Source of the DNA: Chloroflexota bacterium
GTDB lineage: Bacteria > Chloroflexota > Dehalococcoidia > Bin125
Assembly (NCBI GenBank): GCA_026707335.1
Contig: JAPOXB010000198.1
Coordinates: forward strand, 1-18,022
Length of the DNA: 18,022 bases
Direction of reading: 5' to 3'
In this document: positions 6,000 to 14,521 of the stretch, piece by piece
Layout: every line of letters starts with the position of its first letter
Position numbering within the stretch: position 1 is the stretch's first letter
Notes under the pieces: generated by a model
What the model saw: only the letters and a program-made list of their open reading frames with translations
The model's database searches: none
What the model was told of the DNA's origin: nothing
Position numbers and translations under genes: made by a program

Positions 6000-7280
6000 A
6001 TGACCAGCCCTGACCCCGCCCTCGCCCCGCCGGCGGAACCCAGCCCCTACGCGTCCGCGCTGGAGCAGCTCGACGCCGCCGCCGACATCCTGGGCCTCGA
6101 CGACGGCATGCGGGAGACGCTGCGCCGGCCGCGGCGCGAGTTCACGGCGCACTTCCCTGTCGAGATGGACGACGGCAGCGTGCGCACCTTCTCCGGCTAC
6201 CGGGTGCAGCACAACGACGCCCGCGGCCCCTACAAGGGCGGCATCCGCTATGCGACCGGCGTATCGCTGGACGAGGTGCGCGCCCTGGCGATGTGGATGA
6301 CCTGGAAGTGCGCCATCGTCAATGTGCCGTTCGGCGGCGCGAAGGGCGGCGTCCTCGTCGACCCCGACCGCCTCAGCGACTGCGAGCTGGAGAACCTGAG
6401 CCGGCGGTTCATCTCCGAACTCGAGCCCATCATCGGGCCGGACCGGGACATCCCCGCGCCCGACATGGGCACGAACGCCCGCGTCATGGCCTGGATGATG
6501 GACACCTACTCGATGGGCCACGGCCACACCGTGCCCGCCATCGTGACGGGCAAGCCGGTCGAGGTCGGCGGCAGCCAGGGGCGCTACGAGGCGACCGGCC
6601 GCGGCGTCCTCTTCGCGACCGAGGAGATCGCCCGCCGCCGCGGCGACGCGCTGGAGGGGCTGCGCGTGGCGGTGCAGGGCTTCGGCCAGGTGGGAAGCGT
6701 CGCGGCCCGGCTGCTGTCCGAGGCCGGGGCGCGGATCGTCGCCGTCTCCGACGCCGGCGGCGGCTACCACGACAGCCACGGCCTGGACGTCGCCGCGCTG
6801 GCCGCGCGCGCCAGCGAACGCGGCCGCATCCAGGATCCGCCGCCGGGCGCCGACCGGATCTCCAACGCGGAGTTGATCGAGATCGACTGCGACTACCTCA
6901 TCCCGGCCGCGATCGAGAGCGTGATCCTGGACTCGAACGCGGAGCGGGTCCGGGCGGACGTCATCGTCGAGGCGGCCAACGGCCCCACGACGCCCGAGGC
7001 CGAGCGCATCCTGCTGGAGCGGGGCCGCGTCCTCGTGCCCGACGTGCTGGCCAACGCCGGCGGGGTCACCGTCTCCTACATGGAGTGGGTGCAGGACCTG
7101 CAGTCGTTCTTCTGGGAGGAGGACCAGGTCAACCGGCGGCTGTCGCGGATCATGCGCAAAGCCTTCGCCGAGGTCTGGGAGCGCGCCGAGACGCGCGGGC
7201 TGTCCCTGCGCGACGCCGCCAACGTCGTGGGGGTGGACCGCGTCGTGCGGGCCATCGAGCTGCGGGGTATCTTCCCGTAG
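6000..7280 (+). CDS. gdhA: Glutamate dehydrogenase (GluDH family)
   Basis: This enzyme interconverts glutamate and 2-oxoglutarate plus ammonia with NAD(P). The 426 residues show the full active site: K79 in GPYKGGIRY, K103 in MTWKCA, K115 in PFGGAKGG and D155 in PAPDMGT. The Rossmann motif is GFGQVG (227-232), and the C-terminal DVLANAGGVTVSYMEW is typical. The length fits the hexameric small (about 420-residue) class. ATG 6000 follows GAGGGA by 7 nt; an in-frame TTG at 5976 has no such support. The amidase starts 31 bp downstream on the same strand, suggesting one transcript. Leucine/phenylalanine dehydrogenases share the fold but are shorter and lack these exact motifs. Cofactor preference (NAD or NADP) is not decided here. 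The upstream region is the inverted-repeat element. Confidence 0.95.
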   Translation: MTSPDPALAPPAEPSPYASALEQLDAAADILGLDDGMRETLRRPRREFTAHFPVEMDDGSVRTFSGYRVQHNDARGPYKGGIRYATGVSLDEVRALAMWMTWKCAIVNVPFGGAKGGVLVDPDRLSDCELENLSRRFISELEPIIGPDRDIPAPDMGTNARVMAWMMDTYSMGHGHTVPAIVTGKPVEVGGSQGRYEATGRGVLFATEEIARRRGDALEGLRVAVQGFGQVGSVAARLLSEAGARIVAVSDAGGGYHDSHGLDVAALAARASERGRIQDPPPGADRISNAELIEIDCDYLIPAAIESVILDSNAERVRADVIVEAANGPTTPEAERILLERGRVLVPDVLANAGGVTVSYMEWVQDLQSFFWEEDQVNRRLSRIMRKAFAEVWERAETRGLSLRDAANVVGVDRVVRAIELRGIFP

Positions 7281-7311
7281 TCCACGCCCCGCCGGCGGAG
7301 AAAGGACCGAC

Positions 7312-8724
7312 ATGCCCGACGACACGCCCATCGACCTGGCCTACGCCACCATCGAGGAGATCGCGCCCCGCATCGCCGCCGGGGACCTTTCCCCCGTGGA
7401 GTTGACGCGCGCGCAGCTTCAGCGCATCGACCGGCTCAACCCCACGCTCAAGGCCTACATCACGCTCACCGCCGGCTCCGCCCTGGCCGAGGCGCGGGCG
7501 GCCGACGCCGCGATCGCCGCCGGCGACTACCGCGGGTCGCTGCACGGCGTCCCGGTGGCGGTCAAGGACCTCTGCTACACGGCCGGCGTCGCGACGTCGG
7601 GCGGCACGACGGTGCGCCGCGACTTCACGCCGGACGCCGACGGCACGGTCGTGGCGCGGCTGCGGGCCGCGGGCGCGGTGATCCTGGGCAAGCTCACCCT
7701 CACCGAGGGCGCGATGGGCGGCTACCACCCCGACCTGCCGATCCCCGTCAACCCCTGGCAAGCCGACCTCTGGACCGGCGTGTCGTCGAGCGGGTCCGGG
7801 GTCGCGACGGCGTCCGGGCAGTGCTACGCCTCGCTGGGCAGCGACACCGGGGGCTCGATCCGCTTCCCCTCCGCGGCTTGCGGCATCGTGGGGCTCAAGC
7901 CGACCTACGGGCGCGTCAGCCGCGCGGGCGTCCTGGCCCTGGCGGAATCGCTCGACCACGTGGGGCCCATGACCCGCTCCAGCTGGGACGCGGCCGTCGT
8001 GCTGGCCGCCATCGCCGGGCCCGACCCCGGCGACCCCACCACGCTGCCGGACCCCGTGCCCGACTACACCGCCTCCATCGACGACGGCGTGGCCGGGCTG
8101 CGCATCGGTCTGGACCCGGTCTGGGCGCTGGACCGCATCGACGCGGGCATCACCGCCGCCGTCGAGGCGGCGGCCGACGTGATGCGCGACCGCGGCGCCG
8201 AGATCGTGCCGCTCACGCTGCCGGACATGGCGACCGCGGTGGAAGGGTGGCCGGTCCTCTGCGGCGTCGAGGCGGCGGCGGCGCACGCCGAGACCTACCC
8301 CAGCCGCGCCGGCGAGTACGGCCCCTACTTCGGGTACTTCCTGCGCATGGGCGCCGAGGCCTCGGGCATCGATTACGCCCGCGCCAATCAGCGGCGGCTG
8401 GAGTTGGTCGAGCAGATGCGCCAGGCCACGGCCGGCGTCGACGTGCTGATCAGCCCGGCCATGGCCACGCCGCCCTTCCCCGTCACGCGCGAGTTCTTCA
8501 TGACGCCGCCCCGCGACTTCCCTCAGTGGCGCATGCGCTTCACGGTGCCCTTCGATTTCAACGGCTGGCCCACGATCACGCTGCCCGCCGGCCGCAACGC
8601 CGAGGGCGTCCCGCTGGCGGTGCAGTTCGCCGGCAAGCCACTGAGCGAGCCCACGCTGTTCCGCATCGGCCGGGCCTACGAGCGCGCCACGGGCTACCGG
8701 CCGGGGCGGCCGCCCGTCGATTGA
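7312..8724 (+). CDS. Amidase signature family hydrolase
   Basis: This 470-residue protein is an amidase-signature enzyme that hydrolyses a carboxamide to acid plus ammonia. The Ser-cisSer-Lys triad is visible as K85 (VAVKDL), S158 (SSSGSG region) and S182 (GSDTGGSIRFPSA, 176-188). The C-terminal part GWPTITLPAG..GVPLAVQF is the family's usual end. It resembles stand-alone amidases more than GatA, since no gatB or gatC is nearby, but GatA-like ancestry cannot be excluded. The substrate is unknown. ATG 7312 follows AAAGGA by 5 nt. It lies 31 bp after gdhA, so released ammonia and glutamate metabolism may be linked; that is inference. Its 3' end overlaps the convergent MFS gene by 31 bp. Confidence 0.9.
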   Translation: MPDDTPIDLAYATIEEIAPRIAAGDLSPVELTRAQLQRIDRLNPTLKAYITLTAGSALAEARAADAAIAAGDYRGSLHGVPVAVKDLCYTAGVATSGGTTVRRDFTPDADGTVVARLRAAGAVILGKLTLTEGAMGGYHPDLPIPVNPWQADLWTGVSSSGSGVATASGQCYASLGSDTGGSIRFPSAACGIVGLKPTYGRVSRAGVLALAESLDHVGPMTRSSWDAAVVLAAIAGPDPGDPTTLPDPVPDYTASIDDGVAGLRIGLDPVWALDRIDAGITAAVEAAADVMRDRGAEIVPLTLPDMATAVEGWPVLCGVEAAAAHAETYPSRAGEYGPYFGYFLRMGAEASGIDYARANQRRLELVEQMRQATAGVDVLISPAMATPPFPVTREFFMTPPRDFPQWRMRFTVPFDFNGWPTITLPAGRNAEGVPLAVQFAGKPLSEPTLFRIGRAYERATGYRPGRPPVD

Positions 8725-10025
8725 GGGGGCTCGTCGCCTCGGCTGGCCCGGGTCCGCCACAGTTCGCGGCGGGCCAGCAGCAGCGCCGCGACGCTGCCGA
8801 GGCAGACGTAGGAGAGGATGGGAAAGAGCGTCTCCAGGCTCAGCATCTGCCCCGCCACCGCGACGGGCAGGGCCAGCGACTGCGCCGCGAAGATGCCGAT
8901 CATCAGCAGGCTCATCACCCGCCCGCGCACTTCGTTGGGGGTGTGGTGCGCGATCAGGGACGTCGCCGCGATCTGCGTGATCGCGAAGCCCGCACCCAGG
9001 CCGAAGTTCCCCGCCACCGCGAAGGGCCACGACTGCCCGCCCACGAAGAGCACAAACGACCCCGCGAAGGTCAGCGCGCCCAGCGACAGCATCGGCCCCT
9101 GGAGCCGCACCGCCGTGACCCGCGTCATCGCCAGCGACGCCAGCAGCGCGCCCACCCCCCAGGTGAGCGCGATGAAGCCGAACTCCGCGTACGTCGCCCC
9201 CACCACCGTCGTGATCCAGGTGGGCCCCAGGCTCGCCACGGGCGGGAAACCGATCGCCAGCAGCACGACCACCAACACGATGACCGACAGCACGATCGCG
9301 TGGCCACGCGCGAAGCGGAAGCCGGCCGCGATGTCGGCCGCGGTGCGGCGCAGCGTCGCGCCCGTCGCCCGGCCGCGCGCCGCCGTGCGGTACGACATCG
9401 GCAGCAGCAGCAGGAGCGCCGCCGCGTGGCCCGCCGAACTCAGCGCATAGGCGCCGCCCGTGCCCACCGCCTCGATCACGAGCCCCACGCCGAAGATCGC
9501 CAGCGGCATGGCCAGCTGCATCCCCGCCGAGTTGAGCGCGATCCCCCGCGAGGTCAGGCGCGGCCCCACGATCTCCGGCACCATCGCCTGCCGGGTGGGC
9601 ATGTCGATCGCGATCGGCGCCGCGCTCAGGAAGGCCAGCAGGAAGATCAGCGCGAAGCCGAGCGCGTCGCCCGAGCCGACGCTCATCAGCAGCGCGACGG
9701 TCAGCGCGATCAGGAATCCCAAGCCCTGCGCCGCCAGCAGCAGCCGCCGCCGGTCGAAGCGGTCGGCCAGCGCCCCGGCCAGCAGACTGAAGACCAACGC
9801 CCCTATCCCGCGCAGGCTGCCCAGGACGCCGATCAGGATGATCCGCGAATCGTCGTCGGCGTTGTCCTGCACCCAGAAGATCAGCGAGACCACCTGCAGA
9901 GGGTGGATCAGCTGCCAGCCGACGAAGCTCAGGAACAGCAGCCGGAAGTCCCGCACCGCGAACGGCGCGAACGACGAAGTGGACTCCCAGCGCGGGCGCG
10001 CCATGGCCGGGTCGGGCGAAGGCAT
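8694..10025 (-). CDS. MFS transporter (MFS_3/EntS-like exporter type)
   Basis: This is a major facilitator superfamily membrane protein of 443 residues with about 12 hydrophobic segments in two halves. The loop motif GALADRFDRRR (84-94) after the second helix is the MFS motif A, and PNEVRGRVMSL in the second half is common in the MFS_3 (enterobactin exporter-like) group. The substrate is unknown; proteins of this type are mostly exporters. Starts are ambiguous: GTG 10034, ATG 10025 and ATG 10004 are in frame and none has a clear ribosome site. I used ATG 10025. It lies 36 bp after the DinB-like gene and is probably the last gene of that unit. Its stop lies inside the convergent amidase gene. 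Confidence 0.88.
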   Translation of the reverse strand: MPSPDPAMARPRWESTSSFAPFAVRDFRLLFLSFVGWQLIHPLQVVSLIFWVQDNADDDSRIILIGVLGSLRGIGALVFSLLAGALADRFDRRRLLLAAQGLGFLIALTVALLMSVGSGDALGFALIFLLAFLSAAPIAIDMPTRQAMVPEIVGPRLTSRGIALNSAGMQLAMPLAIFGVGLVIEAVGTGGAYALSSAGHAAALLLLLPMSYRTAARGRATGATLRRTAADIAAGFRFARGHAIVLSVIVLVVVLLAIGFPPVASLGPTWITTVVGATYAEFGFIALTWGVGALLASLAMTRVTAVRLQGPMLSLGALTFAGSFVLFVGGQSWPFAVAGNFGLGAGFAITQIAATSLIAHHTPNEVRGRVMSLLMIGIFAAQSLALPVAVAGQMLSLETLFPILSYVCLGSVAALLLARRELWRTRASRGDEPPQSTGGRPGR

Positions 10026-10061
10026 CCGGGGCACGATAGCCCCCGCCGACGGCTGCCGCGT

Positions 10062-10598
10062 CTACGTGCGGCCGCCGTGCGGGAAGTGATCGGCGTGCTG
10101 CAGCAGCCCGCGCAGGTGGCCGACCTCGCCCGCGTGGTAGATGTCGTGGCTCAGCACGGCGTCGATGATGAAGCGCGTCTGACGCAACTCGCCCCAGTGC
10201 GTGCGGCGCTCCATCAGCAGTTCGCCGTCCTCCTCCAGCCCGCGCACGGCCGCCTGCGCCTCGGCGTGCGCCCGCCGCAGCCAGGCGACGAGCGCCTCGA
10301 AGTCGGCGTCCTTCAGCTCCCCCTCGCCGTCCCAGGTTTCCCACCACCCCAGTTGGCCGTCGCCGAAGGCGTGCGCGATGTGCATCCGCTTGACCGACGC
10401 GCAGTGCGCCATGATGTCGCGCAGCGTGCGGCCGCCCGACGGCGGCAACTGGTCGAGCATCTCCGGCGTCGCCGTCGAGAGGTTCGCGATCAGGGAGTGC
10501 TCCGGCTTGAACTCGAACGCCTGATCGAGCTGCCAGACGAGGAAGTTCAGGATGTCGCGCGTCTCGTCGCTGAGGTCCAGTTCCGCCTGCTCGCGCAT
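10062..10598 (-). CDS. DinB-like (YfiT/DinB four-helix) protein
   Basis: This 178-residue protein belongs to the DinB/YfiT-like superfamily of four-helix metal-binding proteins. The three metal ligands are visible as H65 (DIMAHCA), H151 and H155 (SHDIYHAGEVGH). Members include mycothiol- or bacillithiol-dependent transferases and many proteins of unknown role; nothing here identifies the thiol or substrate. It has no signal peptide and is probably cytoplasmic. ATG 10598 has GGGGG 10 nt upstream; a GTG at 10607 is the alternative, only 12 bp after the radical SAM stop. It is sandwiched between the radical SAM gene and the MFS transporter, so co-transcription is likely. Confidence 0.85.
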   Translation of the reverse strand: MREQAELDLSDETRDILNFLVWQLDQAFEFKPEHSLIANLSTATPEMLDQLPPSGGRTLRDIMAHCASVKRMHIAHAFGDGQLGWWETWDGEGELKDADFEALVAWLRRAHAEAQAAVRGLEEDGELLMERRTHWGELRQTRFIIDAVLSHDIYHAGEVGHLRGLLQHADHFPHGGRT

Positions 10599-10619
10599 CG
10601 CGGCCACGCCCCCGGCCGC

Positions 10620-12506
10620 TCAGACGACGACGGGCAGCGGCTCGCCCGCCTTGCGCGCCCGCTGGGTCAGCACGCGGTCCTGCAGCTTCAGTTCGCAGAG
10701 CTGGGCCGCGTGCTCCAGCCCGCAGACCTGGCAGCCGTCGCGGCAGTCGATCGTCGTCAGCTCGCGGTGCGTCCGCATCCACTCGCGGCGCAGGTAGGCC
10801 TCGCTGACGCCGCTGGCGATGTGCATCCAGGGGAAGCGCTCCCACAGGTCGCGCTCGCGGTGGCAGTAGAAGTCCGGATCGACGCCGTGCGCGGCGAAGG
10901 CCGCCTCCCAGATGGCGGGGTCGTGATACTCGCTCCAGGCGTCGAACCGGGCGCCGCGCCGCCAAGCCTCCACGACGGCCTCGCCGACACGGCGGTCGCC
11001 CCGGCTCAGCACGCCCTCCAGGATCGACTCCGCCGGGTCGTTCCAGGTGAAGTCGAGCCGGGCCGCCCGGCAGCCCTCGCGCAGGAGTTGGTGCTTGGGC
11101 TCCAGTTCGGCGGCGGTGTCCTGCCGCGCCCACTGGAAGGGGGCGTGCGCCTTGGGCACGTGGTTCGACGTCGAGACACGCACGCGCGCGCGCTTGCCGA
11201 CCACCTCGCGGCCGATCTGCTTGACCTGCGCCGCCCAATCGACGATGCCCTGCACGTCGGCCATGGTCTCCGTCGGCAGGCCCACCATGAAGTAGAGCTT
11301 GATGCTGCTCCAGCCGTTCTCGAAGGCGTTGCGCGCCGCCGCCAGCAGGTCCTCGTCGGCGACCAGCTTGCTGACCGCGTTGCGCAGCCGCTGGCTGCCG
11401 GCCTCCGGCGCGAAGGTCATCGAGCGCTTGCGGCGCGGCGCGCAGGCCAGCGCCACATCGACGCTGAAGGAGTCGACCCGCGTGCTGGGCAGCGAGATGC
11501 CCAGGCCATCGCCGAACTCGCGCCGCAGCGCCGCGACGATGCCGTCGATCTGGCTGTGGTCGGTGCTGCTCAGCGAGACCAGCGAGAGCTCGTCGTAGCC
11601 GGTGTTGGCGAGCAGCTCGCGCGCCCCGGCCACGACCTCCTCCGGCGTGCGCTCGCGCAGCGGCCGGTAGATCATCCCCGCCTGGCAGAAGCGGCAGCCC
11701 TGCGTGCAGCCGCGCTGGATCTCGATGCCGGCGCGGTCGTGCACCGTCTCCAGGAACGGCACGATGGGCTTGGTCAGGATCGGCGGCATGCCCTGCATGA
11801 AGCGCTTGACCACCGGGATCGGCGCCGCCGCGTCGAGCGACTCCACCTCGGCCACCGTGCCGTCGGGGTGGTAGGCCCAGCGGTAGAAGCGCGGCACGTA
11901 GACGCCCGGCACCCGCGCCAGCTGGCGCAGCAGCTCGATGCGGGGCCCGCCCCCGGCCGACTTCCAGTCGCGCAGGACCTCCGTGACCTCCAGGATCACG
12001 TCCTCGCCCTCGCCCAGGATGAAGGCGTCGATCACGAGCGCCAGCGGCTCGGGCACCAGCGCCCCGGATCCGCCCGCGAAGATGATCGGGGCGTCGTTGG
12101 CCCGCTCGGCGGCGACCACGGCGATGCCCGCCAGGTCGAGCATGTTGCAGACGTTCGTGTAGGTGAGTTCGTAGCTCAGCGAGAAGCCCAGCGCGTCGAA
12201 CTCCGCCAGCGGACGGCGGTTCTCCAGGCTGAACAGCGGCGCCCCGCGCTCCCGCAGCGAGGCCTCCATGTCCGGCCAGGGCGCGAAGGCCCGCTCGGCC
12301 AGCGTGCGGGGCGTGTGGTTGAGCAGGTCGTAGAGGATCGCCAGGCCGCCGTTGGACATGCCCACGTCGTAGACGTCGGGGTAGAGCAGCGCCCAGCGGA
12401 TCTCGGCGTCGTCCCAGGGGCGCACGATGCTGTTCCACTCGCCGCCGCTGTAGCGGGCGGGCTTCGAGACACCGTGCAGCAGCGGGTCCAACTCGATGCG
12501 GGGCAC
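10620..12506 (-). CDS. Radical SAM protein, B12-binding-like N-terminus (TIGR03960-like)
   Basis: This protein of about 628 residues has the layout of the uncharacterised TIGR03960-type radical SAM family. An N-terminal B12-binding-like domain (about residues 40-200, including VYDVGMSNGGLAIL and IFAGGSGALVPEPLA) precedes the radical SAM core with the [4Fe-4S] cysteines C267, C271 and C274 (RGCTQGCRFCQAG). A C-terminal part contains a further cluster, CRDGCQVCGLEH. The N-terminal signature SKPARYSGGEWNS is characteristic. The function is unknown. In many bacteria a DUF2344 partner follows this gene; it is absent here. GTG 12506 has GGAGG 5 nt upstream. ATG 12518, four codons earlier, is the alternative but lacks a ribosome site. 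It heads the unit that continues with the DinB-like and MFS genes. Confidence 0.9.
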   Translation of the reverse strand: MPRIELDPLLHGVSKPARYSGGEWNSIVRPWDDAEIRWALLYPDVYDVGMSNGGLAILYDLLNHTPRTLAERAFAPWPDMEASLRERGAPLFSLENRRPLAEFDALGFSLSYELTYTNVCNMLDLAGIAVVAAERANDAPIIFAGGSGALVPEPLALVIDAFILGEGEDVILEVTEVLRDWKSAGGGPRIELLRQLARVPGVYVPRFYRWAYHPDGTVAEVESLDAAAPIPVVKRFMQGMPPILTKPIVPFLETVHDRAGIEIQRGCTQGCRFCQAGMIYRPLRERTPEEVVAGARELLANTGYDELSLVSLSSTDHSQIDGIVAALRREFGDGLGISLPSTRVDSFSVDVALACAPRRKRSMTFAPEAGSQRLRNAVSKLVADEDLLAAARNAFENGWSSIKLYFMVGLPTETMADVQGIVDWAAQVKQIGREVVGKRARVRVSTSNHVPKAHAPFQWARQDTAAELEPKHQLLREGCRAARLDFTWNDPAESILEGVLSRGDRRVGEAVVEAWRRGARFDAWSEYHDPAIWEAAFAAHGVDPDFYCHRERDLWERFPWMHIASGVSEAYLRREWMRTHRELTTIDCRDGCQVCGLEHAAQLCELKLQDRVLTQRARKAGEPLPVVV

Positions 12507-12600
12507 ACTCGCCTCCATCGCCGGGCGCCGGGGACGCCCCCCGGCCGCGCGGCCTCCATCGTACACGGGCACGCGCCCGCCCCCGCGTCCGGAACCCACG

Positions 12601-12630
12601 TTGCACGCCGCCCGTCGCGTCTGGTATCAT
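12601..12630 (+). promoter_or_regulatory. Sigma70-type promoter of the PIN-TRAM/isp cluster
   Basis: TTGCAC (12601-12606), an 18-bp spacer and TATCAT (12625-12630) predict a start near 12637. That gives a leader of about 150 nt before the PIN-TRAM start codon at 12786. No promoter is evident for the ispD and ispF genes behind it. Confidence 0.65.
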
Positions 12631-12670
12631 TTCGGAGCACTCACCTCCGGGTGGTTGCCTGGACTTATTC

Positions 12671-12687
12671 GGTGGGCCCGGCCCACC
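12671..12687 (+). repeat. Perfect 7-bp leader hairpin
   Basis: GGTGGGC and GCCCACC enclose a 3-base loop. It lies in the predicted leader, 12 bp before the terminator-like hairpin, and may be part of the same regulatory structure. Confidence 0.45.
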
Positions 12688-12699
12688 CCGGCATCATTC

Positions 12700-12726
12700 G
12701 GCGGCCGCAAGGCCGCCTTTCTGTTT
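12700..12726 (+). terminator. Terminator-like hairpin (attenuator candidate) in the PIN-TRAM leader
   Basis: GGCGGCC (12700-12706), a GCAA tetraloop and GGCCGCC (12711-12717) are followed directly by TTTCTGTTT. This has the form of an intrinsic terminator. It sits between the promoter at 12601 and the coding start, so it would act as an attenuator unless it simply marks a processed leader. Confidence 0.6.
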
Positions 12727-12785
12727 CCGGCGAGATCGGCGCAGGCGTCTGGGGTCCGGCGCCGATCCGCCCACCGGGGCCTCTC

Positions 12786-13802
12786 ATGCACTCGCCCCAC
12801 GGCGCAGCCGCCTCGCTCACCCGCCTGGTCCTCTGGCCGATCAACCTCTTTCGCCGCGGCGTCCGGCTGGGGCTCTCCACGCTGGAGATCCTGCTGGCCG
12901 CGCTCGGCGCGGTAGCGGCGCTCGTCGTGACGGCGCTGCTCACGCCCGCGCTCAACCAACTGCCCGGCGCGGCGGGCGACTTCGCCCCGATCGGCGTCGC
13001 GATCCTGCTCGTTCCGACCGGCATGGCGGTCGCCCTCGGACGGCGCCCGGAGGTGGAGCGCTTCTTCCGCGGCGTGCGCGAGCGCACCGACACGGTGACC
13101 GGCGCGATCGCTCCGGCCGGCTCGACGCACGGGGCCCGGAGCACCGCCGTCGTCGACACCAGCGCCATCATCGACGGCCGCTTGGCGGACATCGTGGAGT
13201 CGGGCTTCCTGCTCGCCGATCTCGTCGTGCCCCGCTTCGTGCTCGACGAGTTGCGGCGCGTCGCCGACAGCAGCGACCCGCTCAAGCGTCGTCGCGGCCG
13301 CCATGGGCTGGAGTTGCTGTCGCGCATCCAGGCCGACACCAGCGTGCACACGGTGATCGACGAGCGCGACTTCCCGGAGGCCCCCGACGTCGACGCCAAG
13401 GTGCTCGCCCTCACGCGCGACCTCGGCGCCGTCCTTCTCACCACCGACTTCAACCTCACGCGCGTCGCGGGAGTTGAAGACCTGCCGGTGCTCAACATCA
13501 ACGCGCTCGCGCAGGCGGTCCGCACCGTGGCGCTGCCGGGCGAGCGGCTGCGGCTCGCCATCCACCAGGTGGGGCGGGAGCGCCGCCAGGGCGTCGGCTT
13601 CCTCGCGGACGGGACGATGGTGGTCGTCGAGGAGGCGCGCGACCTCGTCGGCCGGGAGGTCGACGTCGAAGTGCAGCGCGTGATCCAGACGGCCGCCGGG
13701 CGCATGCTCTTCGCCGAACTGCGGCCCCCAGACCCGGAGCCGGACGACGGCGAGGCGGCCCCCGCCTCCGACGCCGAGACCCCCGCGGGAGCCCCTTCTT
13801 GA
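12786..13802 (+). CDS. Membrane-anchored PIN-TRAM domain protein (YacL-like)
   Basis: This 338-residue protein is of the YacL family. Two hydrophobic segments (about 35-55 and 66-84) precede a PIN nuclease-like domain starting with VVDTSAIIDG (D124). It has further acidic residues (E155 in VLDEL, and the aspartates in VDAKVLAL and TTDFNL) and a C-terminal TRAM-like RNA-binding domain around GVGFLADGTMVVVEEA, ending in an acidic Ala/Pro tail. The cleavage target is unknown; PIN domains usually cut RNA. Bacillus YacL has more membrane segments and lies just upstream of ispD as here. ATG 12786 has only a weak ribosome site (GGGG, 6 nt). The stop overlaps the ispD TTG start as TTGA. Confidence 0.9.
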   Translation: MHSPHGAAASLTRLVLWPINLFRRGVRLGLSTLEILLAALGAVAALVVTALLTPALNQLPGAAGDFAPIGVAILLVPTGMAVALGRRPEVERFFRGVRERTDTVTGAIAPAGSTHGARSTAVVDTSAIIDGRLADIVESGFLLADLVVPRFVLDELRRVADSSDPLKRRRGRHGLELLSRIQADTSVHTVIDERDFPEAPDVDAKVLALTRDLGAVLLTTDFNLTRVAGVEDLPVLNINALAQAVRTVALPGERLRLAIHQVGRERRQGVGFLADGTMVVVEEARDLVGREVDVEVQRVIQTAAGRMLFAELRPPDPEPDDGEAAPASDAETPAGAPS

Positions 13803-14521
13803 GCCGCCCCCGGACGGGCGCGATCCTCCTGGCCGGCGGCCGCAGCGCCCGCATGGGCGGCATCGACAAGACGACCGCCGCGCTCGCCGGCCTGCCCGTC
13901 GCCGCCTACTCCCTTCGCGCTTTCGCGGCCTGCACCGCGATCGACGACATCGTGCTCGTCGCCGGGCCGGAGAACCGCGACGCCCTGGCGCGCCTCGGCG
14001 AGGAGCACGGCGGCGGCAAGGTCCGCGCGGTCCCCCTCGGCGGCGCGCGCCGGCGCGACTCCGTCGCGGCGGGCCTGGCGGCGCTCCCGGACGCCGACCT
14101 GGTCGCGGTGCACGACACGGCCCGGCCGCTCGTCACGGAGGCGATGGTCCGCGACGGCATCGCGCTGGCCGCGGCGCACGGCGCCGCCATCGTCGCCGGT
14201 CCGGTGACCGACACGATCAAGCAGATCGCGCCCTGCGACGGCCGGACGGATGGGCCAGCGCGGATCGAGCGCACGATCGATCGCGCCTCGCTGCGCGCCG
14301 CGCAGACACCGCAGACGTTCCGCCTGGACCTCCTGCGGCGCGCCCACGCGGCCGACCCGACCTCCGACGCCAGCGACGACGCGGCGCTGGTCGAGGCGCT
14401 CCCCGCCCCCGTCTTCCTCTACGCGGCGGAGGCGCCCAACCCCAAGATCACCCGTCCCGAGGACCTGCCCATCGTCGCGGCGCTCCTGCGCGACGGCGCG
14501 ATGTCGGCGGCGCCAGGATGA
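13799..14521 (+). CDS. ispD: 2-C-methyl-D-erythritol 4-phosphate cytidylyltransferase
   Basis: IspD makes CDP-methylerythritol from MEP and CTP, the third step of the MEP isoprenoid pathway. The 240 residues start with the nucleotide-binding loop AILLAGGRSARMGGIDK (R18, K24) and include VHDTARPLV, the QTPQTF motif and the ending NPKITRPEDLPI, all typical. TTG 13799 is chosen because GGGAG lies 7 nt upstream and the codon overlaps the PIN-TRAM stop (TTGA). No ATG is possible before the essential loop. The gene overlaps ispF by 4 bases (ATGA), giving tight coupling of two steps of one pathway. Confidence 0.95.
   Translation: MSRPRTGAILLAGGRSARMGGIDKTTAALAGLPVAAYSLRAFAACTAIDDIVLVAGPENRDALARLGEEHGGGKVRAVPLGGARRRDSVAAGLAALPDADLVAVHDTARPLVTEAMVRDGIALAAAHGAAIVAGPVTDTIKQIAPCDGRTDGPARIERTIDRASLRAAQTPQTFRLDLLRRAHAADPTSDASDDAALVEALPAPVFLYAAEAPNPKITRPEDLPIVAALLRDGAMSAAPG

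Noticed and set aside
5606..6001. Minus-strand frames of 131 and 111 codons inside the inverted-repeat element
   Set aside because: No transposase or other motif and no convincing ribosome site. The overlapping frames on both strands give no preference, so I treat the element as non-coding.
7150..12630. A 1826-codon open frame on the minus strand
   Set aside because: It crosses the amidase, MFS, DinB and radical SAM genes out of frame, is Arg/Gly/Ala-rich and has no motifs. Long stop-free shadow frames are expected at this GC content.
7821..13802. A 1993-codon plus-strand frame ending with the PIN-TRAM protein
   Set aside because: Only the part from ATG 12786 has family motifs. The rest is antisense to good minus-strand genes and passes through a promoter and leader.
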